A stretch of 34,113 bases of DNA from Saprospiraceae bacterium (lineage in GTDB: Bacteria > Bacteroidota > Bacteroidia > Chitinophagales > Saprospiraceae). Shown piece after piece: positions 24,824-34,111 of the stretch (position 1 is its first letter; every line of letters begins with the position of its first letter). The position numbers were made by a program, and so were the translations under genes. The notes beneath the pieces were generated by a model. It had not been told where the DNA came from and made no database searches. It saw nothing but the letters and a program-made list of their open reading frames with translations. The stretch is from NCBI GenBank assembly GCA_020850225.1, contig JADZFD010000051.1, forward strand, positions 1-34,113, in the 5' to 3' direction.

Positions 24824-26197
24824 GTGAAAACAATCATAGAACCATTCAGAATAAAATCCGTCGAACCGATTCATTTTAATGATGAAGCATACAGACTGGA
24901 TGCCATCAAAAAAGCCCACTACAATACCTTTTTACTTCATTCAGATGATGTAATGATAGATTTGCTTACTGACAGCGGAACATCGGCCATGAGTTCAGCA
25001 CAATGGGCAGGTATTATGATGGGTGATGAATCCTATGCCGGCAGCCCAAGTTTTTACAGGTTTGAGAAGGCTGTTCAGGATATCACAGGTATGCGATTCG
25101 TCATACCTACGCATCAGGGACGTGCAGCAGAAAAAATATTGTTTTCTATTACAGGTGGAAAAGGAAGGACAATCATCTCAAATACACTTTTTGACACAAC
25201 ACGTGCCAATATTGAATTTTCCGGAGCTGAGGGTCTTGATTTTATCTGTGAAGAAGGCAAGCATCCGGCTATTCCTGCTCCGTTTAAAGGAAACTTGAAT
25301 ACTGAAGCACTCAAACAATATGTTGAACAACATGGTAGTGCTCAAATATCTATGGTTATCATGACAGTAACCAATAATTCCGGAGGAGGTCAACCTGTTA
25401 GCATGGCCAATATACGGGAGACCCAGGCTATTTGCAGACAGCATAATATCCCTTTTTATATCGATGCGTGTCGTTTTGCAGAGAATTGCTATTTTATACA
25501 GCAAAGAGAAACAGGATATAAAGATAAATCCATTATAGAAATAGCCAATGAAATGTTTTCCTATGCTGATGGATGTACCATGAGTGCCAAAAAAGATGCA
25601 TTTGGAAATATTGGGGGTTTTCTTGCACTCAATGATGAAGCATTAGCTACAGAATGCCGCAATTTATTGGTTATTACGGAAGGATTTCCAACATATGGAG
25701 GTCTGGCAGGAAGAGATCTGGAAGCATTGGCTATAGGTCTGAAAGAAGTACTTGAACCCAGTTACCTCCAGTACCGCATCAGAAGTATTGAATACCTTAC
25801 CCAAAAACTCCTTGACGCCGGTGTTCCCGTTATGGTACCAGCCGGAGGACATGCCGTATATCTGGATGCAAAAGCATTTTTACCGCACATATCCCAGGAT
25901 CAGTATCCGGGACAGGCACTGACCTGTGCGCTTTATACAAAAGGTGGAATCAGAGGTGTTGAAATTGGTTCACTGATGTTTGGCAAGTACGATGAAAATG
26001 GTGTACTGATACCCGCAGCACTTGAACTGGTACGTCTTGCTATACCACGCCGCGTATATACTCAGAGCCATATCGATTATGTTGCTGAGGTTATTATTGA
26101 AGTATTTCAGGACAGAACGAATATCAAGGGTCTTAAAATCGTTGAAGAATCCCCCATGTTAAGGCATTTTACTGCAAAATTAGCATTGATCTCATGA
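24824..26197 (+). CDS. tnaA: Tryptophanase
   Basis: A 457-aa PLP-dependent lyase that splits tryptophan to indole, pyruvate and ammonia. The PLP lysine is K257 in MSAKKD. The alternative, tyrosine phenol-lyase, is disfavoured: the positions equal to TPL Thr124 and Arg381 are Asp124 (LFDTTR) and Ile381 (GVEIGS), as in tryptophanase. Other family signatures are WAGIMMGDESYAGS, VIPTHQGRAAE and GGHAVYLDA. The frame opens with GTG at 24824; there is no ATG at a better position. The stop overlaps the next start (ATGA, 4 bp), so translation is likely coupled to the U32 gene. There is no TnaB permease nearby. Confidence 0.94.
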   Translation: MKTIIEPFRIKSVEPIHFNDEAYRLDAIKKAHYNTFLLHSDDVMIDLLTDSGTSAMSSAQWAGIMMGDESYAGSPSFYRFEKAVQDITGMRFVIPTHQGRAAEKILFSITGGKGRTIISNTLFDTTRANIEFSGAEGLDFICEEGKHPAIPAPFKGNLNTEALKQYVEQHGSAQISMVIMTVTNNSGGGQPVSMANIRETQAICRQHNIPFYIDACRFAENCYFIQQRETGYKDKSIIEIANEMFSYADGCTMSAKKDAFGNIGGFLALNDEALATECRNLLVITEGFPTYGGLAGRDLEALAIGLKEVLEPSYLQYRIRSIEYLTQKLLDAGVPVMVPAGGHAVYLDAKAFLPHISQDQYPGQALTCALYTKGGIRGVEIGSLMFGKYDENGVLIPAALELVRLAIPRRVYTQSHIDYVAEVIIEVFQDRTNIKGLKIVEESPMLRHFTAKLALIS

Positions 26198-27432
26198 AAA
26201 AACCCGAACTGTTAGCACCGGTTGGCACTTTTGAATCCCTGCACGCTGCCATAAGAGCCGGAGCTGACGCTATTTACTTTGGTGTTGAGCAGCTGAATAT
26301 GCGCACTAAATCAACACCTACTATAACGATTGAAGATATCGCTGAGATTGCTAAGGTTTGTCAGCAACACGGTATCAAAGCATACCTGACACTCAATACT
26401 GTCATGTATGACCATGATATGCAACTGGCAAGCAGGATCATCCGGGAATGTAAAACCCATGGTATCGATGCCGTAATCGCTTCTGATTATGCTATATTTG
26501 CCATGTGCCGGGAATTTGGAATGCCTCTGCATATCAGCACGCAGGCCAATGTCAGTAATATAGAATCCGTATCTTTCTTTGCCCCCATGGCAGATGTCAT
26601 CGTACTGGCACGAGAACTGACTATCAAACAAGTTGCTCACATCACATCTGAAGTTCAACGAAGAAACCTCAAGGGTATATCCGGTGATCTGATAAAGATT
26701 GAAGCATTTGTGCACGGAGCCTTGTGTATGGCTGTTTCTGGAAAGTGCTACATGAGTCTGCATGAAAAAAATGCGTCAGCCAACAGAGGAGCTTGTGTGC
26801 AGAATTGCCGCCGACCATACAAAGTTACTGACCTCGAGACAGGTAACGAACTCGTCATTGATGATGAATATATCATGTCACCCAAAGATTTGTGCACCAT
26901 TGATTTTATGGATCAGATGATTGAAGCAGGCATTGATGTATTCAAAATCGAAGGCCGGAGCAAATCTGCTGAATACACCTATGTTACCACCAAATGCTAC
27001 AGGGAAGCCATCGATGCTGTTCTCGACGGCAGCTATAATCCTGAAAAAATTACCTACTGGTTAAGTGAACTTGAAAAAGTATACAACAGAGGATTCTGGG
27101 GTGGTTACTTTATGGGTAAAAAACTGGGAGAATGGTCCAAGGATCCTGGCTCTGTTGCAACAGAAAAAAAAGTATATATAGCAAAATGCACCCGATATTT
27201 TCCCAAAATAAAAGTAGCCGAGTTTACAATAGAAAGCGGACAAACCAATACAGGAGATACGCTTCTTATATTGGGTAGAAATACAGGGGCAGACAAAATC
27301 ACACTTACTGAACTTGTTGTCAATGGCTCAAAAGGATCCATAGCAAAAAGAGGCGACAAGATCACATTCCCTTTTGAATCGGTCCTTCGCCCCGGTGACA
27401 AACTCTATAAAATGGTAACCAGCGATGCCTAA
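26194..27432 (+). CDS. U32 family protein, TrhP/RlhA-like RNA hydroxylation enzyme
   Basis: A 412-aa protein of the family called peptidase U32. Members of the YegQ (TrhP) and RlhA branches hydroxylate tRNA uridine 34 or 23S rRNA in E. coli, using prephenate-derived chemistry and an iron-sulfur cluster. Four conserved cysteines (C178, C185, C201, C205) in SGKCYMS and ANRGACVQNCRRPY are the cluster ligands. The N-terminus PELLAPVGTFESLHAAIRAG and VFKIEGRSKS fit the TrhP side best. Protease activity for such homologues has not been convincing. It overlaps tnaA by 4 bp and the ferredoxin by 8 bp, so the three are one operon. Confidence 0.88.
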   Translation: MKKPELLAPVGTFESLHAAIRAGADAIYFGVEQLNMRTKSTPTITIEDIAEIAKVCQQHGIKAYLTLNTVMYDHDMQLASRIIRECKTHGIDAVIASDYAIFAMCREFGMPLHISTQANVSNIESVSFFAPMADVIVLARELTIKQVAHITSEVQRRNLKGISGDLIKIEAFVHGALCMAVSGKCYMSLHEKNASANRGACVQNCRRPYKVTDLETGNELVIDDEYIMSPKDLCTIDFMDQMIEAGIDVFKIEGRSKSAEYTYVTTKCYREAIDAVLDGSYNPEKITYWLSELEKVYNRGFWGGYFMGKKLGEWSKDPGSVATEKKVYIAKCTRYFPKIKVAEFTIESGQTNTGDTLLILGRNTGADKITLTELVVNGSKGSIAKRGDKITFPFESVLRPGDKLYKMVTSDA

Positions 27433-27649
27433 AATTATTCATTACAGAAACAAATGTATCGGCTGTAACATATGCTATGAATCCCAACCTGAATACTGGC
27501 GCTTATCCCGAAAAGATGGCAAGGCAACACTAATAGGTGCCAAACTGAAAAAAGAAACCTATATCCTTGAAATTCCGGAATGCGATGTAGAAGCCAGTAA
27601 AACTACAGCTGAACATTGTCCGACCAAAGTTATTAAAGTATCTGTATGA
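27425..27649 (+). CDS. Small 4Fe-4S ferredoxin
   Basis: A 74-aa ferredoxin-like protein. Cysteines C11, C14 and C17 in CIGCNIC, with C65 in HCPTKVI, match the ligands of a single [4Fe-4S] cluster; C53 is extra. The protein has no second cluster motif. It overlaps the end of the U32 gene by 8 bp, so it is expressed with it, and it is the obvious candidate to pass electrons to the U32 protein's cluster. Confidence 0.9.
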   Translation: MPKIIHYRNKCIGCNICYESQPEYWRLSRKDGKATLIGAKLKKETYILEIPECDVEASKTTAEHCPTKVIKVSV

Positions 27650-27752
27650 CTTTATTCCAATTCTATATTCAAAATCATGATCGTTGCAATATTTTCGGCT
27701 ACTTTCCGTTAAATTTTGATATAGTATTATCTTATAATTAGGAATAAGATGG

Positions 27753-27760
27753 TAATTTTG
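27753..27760 (+). promoter_or_regulatory. Putative -7 box of lipoprotein gene
   Basis: TAATTTTG, a TAnnTTTG match, is 23 bp before the lipoprotein start codon. No -33 element is clear. Confidence 0.4.
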
Positions 27761-27783
27761 GCCCAATTTTATAAAAAAAGAGC

Positions 27784-28452
27784 ATGAAATATATTAACTA
27801 TTTATTTATTATCATATTATTTGCCGTAGCCGGATGTACCAAGGAGACCGTACATACATTGGTATATCCTACCACTTTTAAATTCAATACGCCTTTATTG
27901 CAGGACAGAGCCGTGTTTAAAATTGATAGTTTTTATACCGGTAGCGGAAGTAACAAAAAGCTCAACTGGAAATTCCAAAGAATCATCGAGGACATAGGTA
28001 CTTTTAATCGTTCTGATGCTATAATTTCTGACACACTTAATAAGTTGATACGCAGCGAATTTTCCAACAACATCATAAGTAAAATTGTATTACTCAGTCC
28101 TCAGGATATGGAGATTTCTACCGGCAGGCTCATTCTTGACCCTAAGAATCCCCTGAAAGACTCTATTATAATAACGGACGTACAAACTCTGAAATACCAG
28201 GCTAACGGAAATTTTCTCATGCCAGGCATGTACCTCAACAACGAATCCAGGGATATATATGTATGCAATGAGTTTATCTATGCCAATAAGCGCATATCCA
28301 AAGACTCCTTATATTACAGCTATTTTAGAAATGATTGCGATGGACTGGATTACAATGCTTCATTAGGTAAATTTGTAGATTCAAATAATTTTCTTAAATT
28401 CGATACTGCATCCGTCGAATATGTCAACTACATATTTTCGAGTTATAAGTAA
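27784..28452 (+). CDS. Hypothetical lipoprotein
   Basis: A 222-aa protein with a lipoprotein signal (hydrophobic stretch ending AVAGC; C18 would be lipidated). The mature part is beta-rich by eye, with an internal segment of polar and aromatic residues and no catalytic motif that I recognise. It is probably attached to the outer membrane or inner leaflet. It has its own promoter-like box, and neighbours on either side have no clear link. I do not recognise the family. Confidence 0.75.
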   Translation: MKYINYLFIIILFAVAGCTKETVHTLVYPTTFKFNTPLLQDRAVFKIDSFYTGSGSNKKLNWKFQRIIEDIGTFNRSDAIISDTLNKLIRSEFSNNIISKIVLLSPQDMEISTGRLILDPKNPLKDSIIITDVQTLKYQANGNFLMPGMYLNNESRDIYVCNEFIYANKRISKDSLYYSYFRNDCDGLDYNASLGKFVDSNNFLKFDTASVEYVNYIFSSYK

Positions 28453-28649
28453 TATCTGTTATATGAAAATGCCAATTATTAAGAGTTAACATTCTTCCTG
28501 TTTTATTGGACAAAAATTGATCATTACACCACAAAATTTCATAATTTTAAACATATCTCAACCCGATTTGTATTTTGTGTTTCAATTTTGTGTACCTTCT
28601 TAAGCTGGTAAAATATAGGTTAAAAAATTAAAATACAAAAATAATTTAT

Positions 28650-28657
28650 TAATTTTG
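28650..28657 (+). promoter_or_regulatory. Putative -7 box of esterase gene
   Basis: TAATTTTG, a TAnnTTTG match, lies 58 bp before the esterase start codon. Confidence 0.35.
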
Positions 28658-28715
28658 TCTGCATTATTTTTATTAGAATACAAAACATCTTTAATTTGTA
28701 CTAAAATAATAAATT

Positions 28716-29447
28716 ATGCATAGAGAAATACAATCCTGGTATAGTCCCGTATTAAATAAAGAGATGGAAATCGTAGAATACGGTCATTTTGGTCCTGTAA
28801 TTTTACTGCTTCCCACTGCTGCTGCTGACTATCTGGAGTATGAGCGATTTTTGATGATAGATGTATTGAAAAAATACATCGAAAATGGTGAAGTAAAGGT
28901 TTACTCCATTAATTCTATCAATAGTGAAAGCTGGCTCAACAACAAGCTGGATGGCAGATCAAAAGTTGTCAGACACAACCAATTCAACCGATACGTTTAT
29001 GACGAGGTAATTCCATTTATCAAGAACAGATCGGGACTTGAAACACCTGTCTATACATGTGGTGCCTCCTTTGGTGCCTTGCATGCTGCCAATCTCTTCT
29101 TTAAAAATCCTTGGGCTATCAGTGGGTGTATCGCCATGTCCGGCCTATACGATCTCGGTAAATACACTAAAGGATACTGGGATGAAGACTGTTACTGGAA
29201 TAGTCCATTGCATTACTTGAAAGACTTACAGAATGAAGCACATTTAGACGCTATCAGAAGTTCGAAGCATATACATATACTGACAGGGTCCGGCGATTAT
29301 GAAGATCCGGATGGTTCGCGATATATATCAGGATTACTCCATCACCGTAACATACCGCATGATCTGGATATATGGGGATATGATATCAAACATGACTGGC
29401 CAACCTGGAGGGCAATGATGCCTTATCTTTTGGAAACATCATTCTGA
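28716..29447 (+). CDS. Alpha/beta-hydrolase, putative esterase (esterase D/PF00756-like)
   Basis: A 243-aa cytosolic alpha/beta hydrolase without a signal peptide. The nucleophile elbow is CGASFGALHA (Ser in GASFG). The acidic residue is likely in ILTGSGDYEDPD, and the catalytic histidine in KHDWPTWRAMMPYL. The order Ser-Asp-His is as expected. Esterase-family proteins of this type include S-formylglutathione hydrolases and acyl-ester hydrolases. The substrate is not predictable. It is alone on the plus strand between a lipoprotein gene and lplA. Confidence 0.85.
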   Translation: MHREIQSWYSPVLNKEMEIVEYGHFGPVILLLPTAAADYLEYERFLMIDVLKKYIENGEVKVYSINSINSESWLNNKLDGRSKVVRHNQFNRYVYDEVIPFIKNRSGLETPVYTCGASFGALHAANLFFKNPWAISGCIAMSGLYDLGKYTKGYWDEDCYWNSPLHYLKDLQNEAHLDAIRSSKHIHILTGSGDYEDPDGSRYISGLLHHRNIPHDLDIWGYDIKHDWPTWRAMMPYLLETSF

Positions 29448-29550
29448 TCAGGAAACACGGTTTGTTAGTACTTGCTGTGTACCTTGCTATTCAATACATA
29501 CATCAACAACATTAAAGTTTTTATGACAGCAGTTGGTTATGTATTTTGAT

Positions 29551-29558
29551 TAAATTTG
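29551..29558 (+). promoter_or_regulatory. Putative lplA -7 box
   Basis: TAAATTTG fits TAnnTTTG and is 16 bp before the lplA ATG. A GTTG lies 15 bp further upstream, slightly close for a -33 element. Confidence 0.4.
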
Positions 29559-29574
29559 CAGAAAAAAGAAAATC

Positions 29575-30588
29575 ATGATTTTTATTGAAAATGATGGTAT
29601 CACCCATCCCAAGGTCAATCTGGCCCTTGAAGAGTATGCTATGCGGAATTTCAGTCCTGACACTGACTATCTGTTGTTCTATATCAATGAGCCATCGATA
29701 ATCATCGGGAGGAATCAGAATACCCTGGAAGAAATCAATCAGGATTATATCACCAGGAATAATATACATGTAGTGCGGCGCGTATCGGGTGGTGGTGCCG
29801 TGTATCATGACCTGGGAAATCTGAATTTCAGTTTTATAACTACACATGACATAAAAAATGTCAATAATTTTAAAAAATTTACTGCTCCAGTGATTAAGGT
29901 ACTGCAGCAACTTGGACTCAATGCTGAACTTAAAGGTCGTAATGACATTCAGGTTGACGAAAAAAAAATATCAGGAACTGCCCAGTTTACCAATGGCAAA
30001 AGAATGATCAGTCACGGCACTTTACTTTTCAATACAAATCTGGGAGAAGTCGCCAATGCACTTAATGTCAAAATGAGTAAAATCCAGTCCAAAGGGCATA
30101 AATCCGTCAGAAGCAGGGTCGCCAACATTACTGAATTCCTGAACGCTCCAATGGATATGAATACTTTCAAATCATTGTTACTGAAAGGATTGAACGACGA
30201 GAGCGAACCTTTTGAACATTACCGGCTGACACCCGAAGAATGGACTAAAGTGCATCAACTCAAGGATGAAAAATATGATAACTGGGATTGGAATTACGGC
30301 CATTCTCCACGATTCAACATACAAAGAACAAAGCGGTTTTCAATTGGAGAAATCGATTTACGCGTATTCGTAGAGAAAGGTTATATTATGGATTTTAAAG
30401 TTTATGGAGATTTTTTTGGTGCCGAACCAGTAGAGGATTTTGAAAACATCTTACTGAATGCCCGATACGATCAGGACGAAATCATAGAAAGACTGAAGGA
30501 TACAGATGTTAAAAAATACTTCGGAGATGTCGACAAAGAAGAATTGATAACATTGATTTACGGTGAGGATGAAGATTCAGACATATAA
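29575..30588 (+). CDS. lplA: Lipoate-protein ligase A
   Basis: A 337-aa ligase that activates free lipoate with ATP and attaches it to lipoyl domains of pyruvate, 2-oxoglutarate or glycine-cleavage complexes. The lipoate-binding motif RRVSGGGAVYHDLGN lies near residue 68. The catalytic lysine region is KKISGTAQF, and GRNDIQVD precedes it. The full length includes the C-terminal accessory domain (from about residue 250), so it should carry out both activation and transfer. It is monocistronic and cytosolic. Confidence 0.95.
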   Translation: MIFIENDGITHPKVNLALEEYAMRNFSPDTDYLLFYINEPSIIIGRNQNTLEEINQDYITRNNIHVVRRVSGGGAVYHDLGNLNFSFITTHDIKNVNNFKKFTAPVIKVLQQLGLNAELKGRNDIQVDEKKISGTAQFTNGKRMISHGTLLFNTNLGEVANALNVKMSKIQSKGHKSVRSRVANITEFLNAPMDMNTFKSLLLKGLNDESEPFEHYRLTPEEWTKVHQLKDEKYDNWDWNYGHSPRFNIQRTKRFSIGEIDLRVFVEKGYIMDFKVYGDFFGAEPVEDFENILLNARYDQDEIIERLKDTDVKKYFGDVDKEELITLIYGEDEDSDI

Positions 30589-30589
30589 T

Positions 30590-30790
30590 ATCAACTTCTT
30601 TTCCAATCTTTCCTTCGACAGCGTTAATTGATGTAACACCTCCTAAAAACCTCTGTACATAAAATAATACGCCCTTCTTAGCTAACTCTTCAGTGTCGTC
30701 CAACGCTACAGATAGGATTATTTTTATAATTTCATGTTGATATTTTAAATTATTCTTAATTTCGTTTTCTTTTTTAGAAATATTCAGTAT
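30590..30790 (-). other. Antisense open frame in the lplA-lysA gap, protein-like but without ATG
   Basis: On the minus strand a frame is open from 30790 and runs on into the lplA 3' end (stop at 30509). Its part within the gap reads as plausible protein (KKENEIKNNLKYQHEI, then VALDDTEELAKKGV, then FLGGVTSINAVEGKIG). It has no ATG; TTG at 30703 is the first usable codon. The protein-like stretch stops where lplA begins, so it may be the remnant of a gene cut by rearrangement. I recognise no family, and chance is a real alternative. Confidence 0.2.
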
Positions 30791-30798
30791 TTAAAATC

Positions 30799-32001
30799 AT
30801 GACAGACAGCGAATTATTAGCATTGGCCCATCAATATGGAACACCTTTATATGTGTATGATACAGAAAGTATCCAAATACAATACGCCAAACTCAAACGG
30901 GCATTCAAGACCCAAACCCGTTTTTTTTATGCTTGTAAGGCACTTTCTAATATCAATATTCTGAAATACATACACAGTCTTGGAGCAGGACTGGATTGTG
31001 TCAGTATCCATGAGGTACTACTTGGTATAAAGGCAGGATTTGAGGCAGATCAGATTCTGTTTACACCCAATTGTATTGATTTGTCTGAATATGAAACAGC
31101 CATGCAATATGGTGTACATATCAATATTGACAATATATCCATTCTCGAACAATTTGGCAATATATATGGCAATAGCTACCCAATATTTATCCGTATTAAT
31201 CCACATATCTATGCCGGAGGAAATCATAAAATTTCAACAGGTCATATAGACAGCAAGTTTGGTATCTCCATACATCAGCTGAGACATATCGAACGAATCA
31301 TTAACTCTACAGGTTTAAGAGTAGAAGGACTGCATATGCATACCGGCAGTGAAATCAAGGATGCGGATGTTTTCATACAGGGATTGGAAATATTTTTTGA
31401 TTTGGCAACACACTTTCCCGATTTGAAATACATGGATATGGGCTCCGGATTCAAGGTAGCTTATTCGGATAATGAAGAAGATACTGATGTTAATTTATTG
31501 GGTAAAAAGGTGAATAAAGCCTTTGAACAGTTTCAAAAGGAAAGCAATAAATCCTTTGAATTATGGTTTGAACCAGGCAAATTCCTGGTGAGCGAGTGCG
31601 GACATTTTTTAGTTAAAGCCAATGTCATCAAACAAACCACTGCTACAGTTTTTGTTGGTGTAAATTCTGGATTTAACCATCTGATTCGCCCGATGTTTTA
31701 TGATGCATACCACCGTATTGAAAATATCAGCAACACAAAAAAAGATAAGGAAAGAATCTATACTGTAGTCGGCAATATATGCGAAACCGACACCTTTGCC
31801 TGGGACAGAAAAATCAAAGAAGTCCATGAAGGAGATATTTTAGTTTTCAGAAATGCAGGTGCATATGGCTTTGAAATGAGTTCAAATTTCAATAGCCGTT
31901 TAAAGCCCGCTGAAGTTATGATGTACAAAGGAAGAGCACATCTTATCAGAAAAAGAGACGAATTTGACGATCTGTTAAGAAATCAGATAGAAGTAATATA
32001 A
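30799..32001 (+). CDS. lysA: Diaminopimelate decarboxylase
   Basis: A 400-aa PLP enzyme that decarboxylates meso-diaminopimelate to lysine. It has the alanine-racemase-type barrel and C-terminal beta domain. The PLP lysine is in FFYACKALSN. HMHTGSEI and MDMGSGF bind the cofactor phosphate. The segment FEPGKFLV stands where EPGR is common. GNICETDTFAW provides the cysteine from the partner subunit, and AYGFEMSSNFN the terminal active-site tyrosine. These favour lysA over carboxynorspermidine decarboxylase. It is cytosolic; the gene stands alone. Confidence 0.92.
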   Translation: MTDSELLALAHQYGTPLYVYDTESIQIQYAKLKRAFKTQTRFFYACKALSNINILKYIHSLGAGLDCVSIHEVLLGIKAGFEADQILFTPNCIDLSEYETAMQYGVHINIDNISILEQFGNIYGNSYPIFIRINPHIYAGGNHKISTGHIDSKFGISIHQLRHIERIINSTGLRVEGLHMHTGSEIKDADVFIQGLEIFFDLATHFPDLKYMDMGSGFKVAYSDNEEDTDVNLLGKKVNKAFEQFQKESNKSFELWFEPGKFLVSECGHFLVKANVIKQTTATVFVGVNSGFNHLIRPMFYDAYHRIENISNTKKDKERIYTVVGNICETDTFAWDRKIKEVHEGDILVFRNAGAYGFEMSSNFNSRLKPAEVMMYKGRAHLIRKRDEFDDLLRNQIEVI

Positions 32002-32068
32002 CATATATAAGCAATCATTATGTATTGATTATTATTTCTATAAATAATTTAGTGAACAAATTTCAATA

Positions 32069-33673
32069 TTAAATTTTTATGCATTTGGATATTACGGATG
32101 CTTCTTTATCCATCACAATACGTACCAAATACATTCCATCCGGTTTATCCGACATATCTACATGAAAGTAATTTTCGCCTGTCAAAACAGAAAGTTTTTG
32201 CTGTACTGATTTTTGACCCTGGATGTTGAATATTTCCATATATGCTTCAGTACAATTCTTTTCAGAATACACCGTAACTTCTAACATATCCTCAAAAGGA
32301 TTGGGTGAAATACGTGTAATCACTGAATTTGATTTATAGGGATTTTTTGTACCGGTTACAGGGACGTACTCCATACACCCGATATCCCATGCAGTACCTT
32401 GTGGTCTCATTGTTCCTAGATAATCCGTATAAAATTCATTGATTTCAATTCCTTTATCTATCAGTTCACTGGTACTCAACAGGTTTCCGTACAAACTGTC
32501 TGCCAGCTGGCTCCAGCTAGTATAATAAAAATTGCGTGCAGTGTCAACCTGATTTATAGTACCACTGATATTATTAAATATTGAAGTTAAAGGGCTGAAT
32601 ACTTTATCCGGAGCTGCATCCGTTCGTGGAAAAAAAACGACATTGTTCTTAACTTCATGGTCATTTCTTGAAAAATTGTAGAATGAGAACATACTTCCTC
32701 CGTGTTCGTAATCCAGATCCCGCATCCTACCGGCTGTATTATTATATGCTTTAAACCGGCCGGAATGTACTGTTCCGGAACCATATACACCAGCAGCAGA
32801 CGTATCCCCAAACATTTGAAGTTCCATAAATCCGTACTTGGTTGAATTCCATACAAAATTATTGTAAACCAGAAAATCACCAATATCCTGTGCGTTATCC
32901 CTGTCAATGGAATACGCCCTTCCTCTTATAAAATCTCCCTGATAGTTGATACACCTGTTATTGTAAATCCTGCCTTCGCCGGACATCACTATGACGCCAT
33001 TGTGTACTGTACCACCAATATTGATATTGGTAAACGTATTGTCAAACACCTCTATATTCTTGCATAATGTCAATTCAATAGGCATTCCCTGTTTCCCTAT
33101 AGTACTATCGATGACACAATTCTTAATCACTGAGTTATATCCCCTGGTTAAATGGATGGCAATATAGCTGCACTTATCGACCTGTATCCCATCTATTGTA
33201 ATACTGTCCCTTCTGGTAGCTTCCGTACCATCATATTCCGGTAATTCATTAAAAAAAAGCTGAACATCCGGAATATCTCTGAATCTGATATTTTTAATAA
33301 CCAGTCCATCACACTCACCGGATACATGGATTCCTCTGTAATTTCCATTTCGGAATGTTATATTTTCAAAGTGTAGATTCACATTATTATACAGCAAACT
33401 GTATAAATTTGAACCTTTATAATCTACGATAACACCTTCATTGCCCATAACATAAATTCTTCTATTATGATTTTTGACAATCATATAATCATAAATACCC
33501 GGTTTAATGAAAATCGTATCATTAGTCGACAAACCATATGTACTGAAGCCATCATCAATAATCAATGTACCAAACCCATCACCAACAGTGATACTGTTTC
33601 CTTTGGTTTGACCGGTTATCAACACTACAACGAATAATACAAGATAATATTTACGTAAAAACACTGTATTCAT
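32069..33673 (-). CDS. Secreted parallel beta-helix protein with T9SS sorting domain
   Basis: A 534-aa secreted protein. The signal peptide is residues 1-25. From about 60 to 340 it shows right-handed parallel beta-helix rungs (repeated N-x-(I/V)-x-(N/D) turns, for example IKNCVIDS, IEVFDNTFTN, GRIYNNRC). A spacer region follows, and at about 455-534 a type A T9SS sorting domain (ISPNPFEDML, GMYLVRIVMD, final KCIKI). Such proteins are often polysaccharide-active or adhesive; no catalytic residues can be assigned. It is convergent with lysA, 67 bp apart. Confidence 0.88.
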   Translation of the reverse strand: MNTVFLRKYYLVLFVVVLITGQTKGNSITVGDGFGTLIIDDGFSTYGLSTNDTIFIKPGIYDYMIVKNHNRRIYVMGNEGVIVDYKGSNLYSLLYNNVNLHFENITFRNGNYRGIHVSGECDGLVIKNIRFRDIPDVQLFFNELPEYDGTEATRRDSITIDGIQVDKCSYIAIHLTRGYNSVIKNCVIDSTIGKQGMPIELTLCKNIEVFDNTFTNINIGGTVHNGVIVMSGEGRIYNNRCINYQGDFIRGRAYSIDRDNAQDIGDFLVYNNFVWNSTKYGFMELQMFGDTSAAGVYGSGTVHSGRFKAYNNTAGRMRDLDYEHGGSMFSFYNFSRNDHEVKNNVVFFPRTDAAPDKVFSPLTSIFNNISGTINQVDTARNFYYTSWSQLADSLYGNLLSTSELIDKGIEINEFYTDYLGTMRPQGTAWDIGCMEYVPVTGTKNPYKSNSVITRISPNPFEDMLEVTVYSEKNCTEAYMEIFNIQGQKSVQQKLSVLTGENYFHVDMSDKPDGMYLVRIVMDKEASVISKCIKI

Positions 33674-33776
33674 AATACAACAACTTTTAAAAAATTATTA
33701 AACAGAAAATAATACCATAAGATGCTGCAATGTACACAGAAGCATTTATTATTAGTCTTAAAAAATTAAAAAAAAT

Positions 33777-33980
33777 ATGACCACTCAAAAAAAAGTCAGT
33801 AGATCATTTCAAATTATCAGTAGGTTAATAAAGACTTACTTCTTATTTCGAAATCCCATTTTAACAATGAATTCAACTTTTTTAAAACAAACCTTTTCAA
33901 AAAGTTTAAATGCATTTGGACATGTAAGAAAGAAAGAAATTTTAATAATACTATTAGATTCCTTTGTTTTATGTTTTTAA
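33777..33980 (+). CDS. Doubtful 67-aa ORF next to the right repeat arm
   Basis: An ATG-started frame of 67 codons ends 7 bp before the repeat arm at 33988. The product is basic at its N-terminus with a hydrophobic C-terminus (ILIILLDSFVLCF) and matches nothing I know. It may be the cut end of a gene hit by the element or a chance frame. Confidence 0.15.
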   Translation: MTTQKKVSRSFQIISRLIKTYFLFRNPILTMNSTFLKQTFSKSLNAFGHVRKKEILIILLDSFVLCF

Positions 33981-33987
33981 GTCATTA

Positions 33988-34111
33988 TTATACCAAGTAT
34001 AAAATAAAATGCGAAAAAAAATATACATATAAAATAATAATATGTGTATATTTGTCTTATGGTTTTAAGAATAGATAATACTACACTTGGTCTGTTGAGA
34101 CAAATTCAGCG
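33988..34111. repeat. Right terminal inverted-repeat arm (probable insertion-sequence end)
   Basis: The reverse complement of 1-123, with one extra A in the run near 34014-34021. The inner tip, TTATAC-CAA-GTATAA, is a palindrome. The arm continues two bases (TA) past the point where the left copy ends at the window edge, so the shared element extends outward. Confidence 0.75.
34047..34054 (+). promoter_or_regulatory. -7-like box before the right outward ORF
   Basis: TATATTTG (TAnnTTTG) ends 4 nt before the ATG at 34059, mirroring the left arm. Transcription from it would be leaderless or nearly so. Confidence 0.35.

Noticed and set aside
24824-26197. Tyrosine phenol-lyase instead of tryptophanase
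   Set aside because: Asp124 and Ile381 occupy the places of the TPL-specific Thr124 and Arg381.
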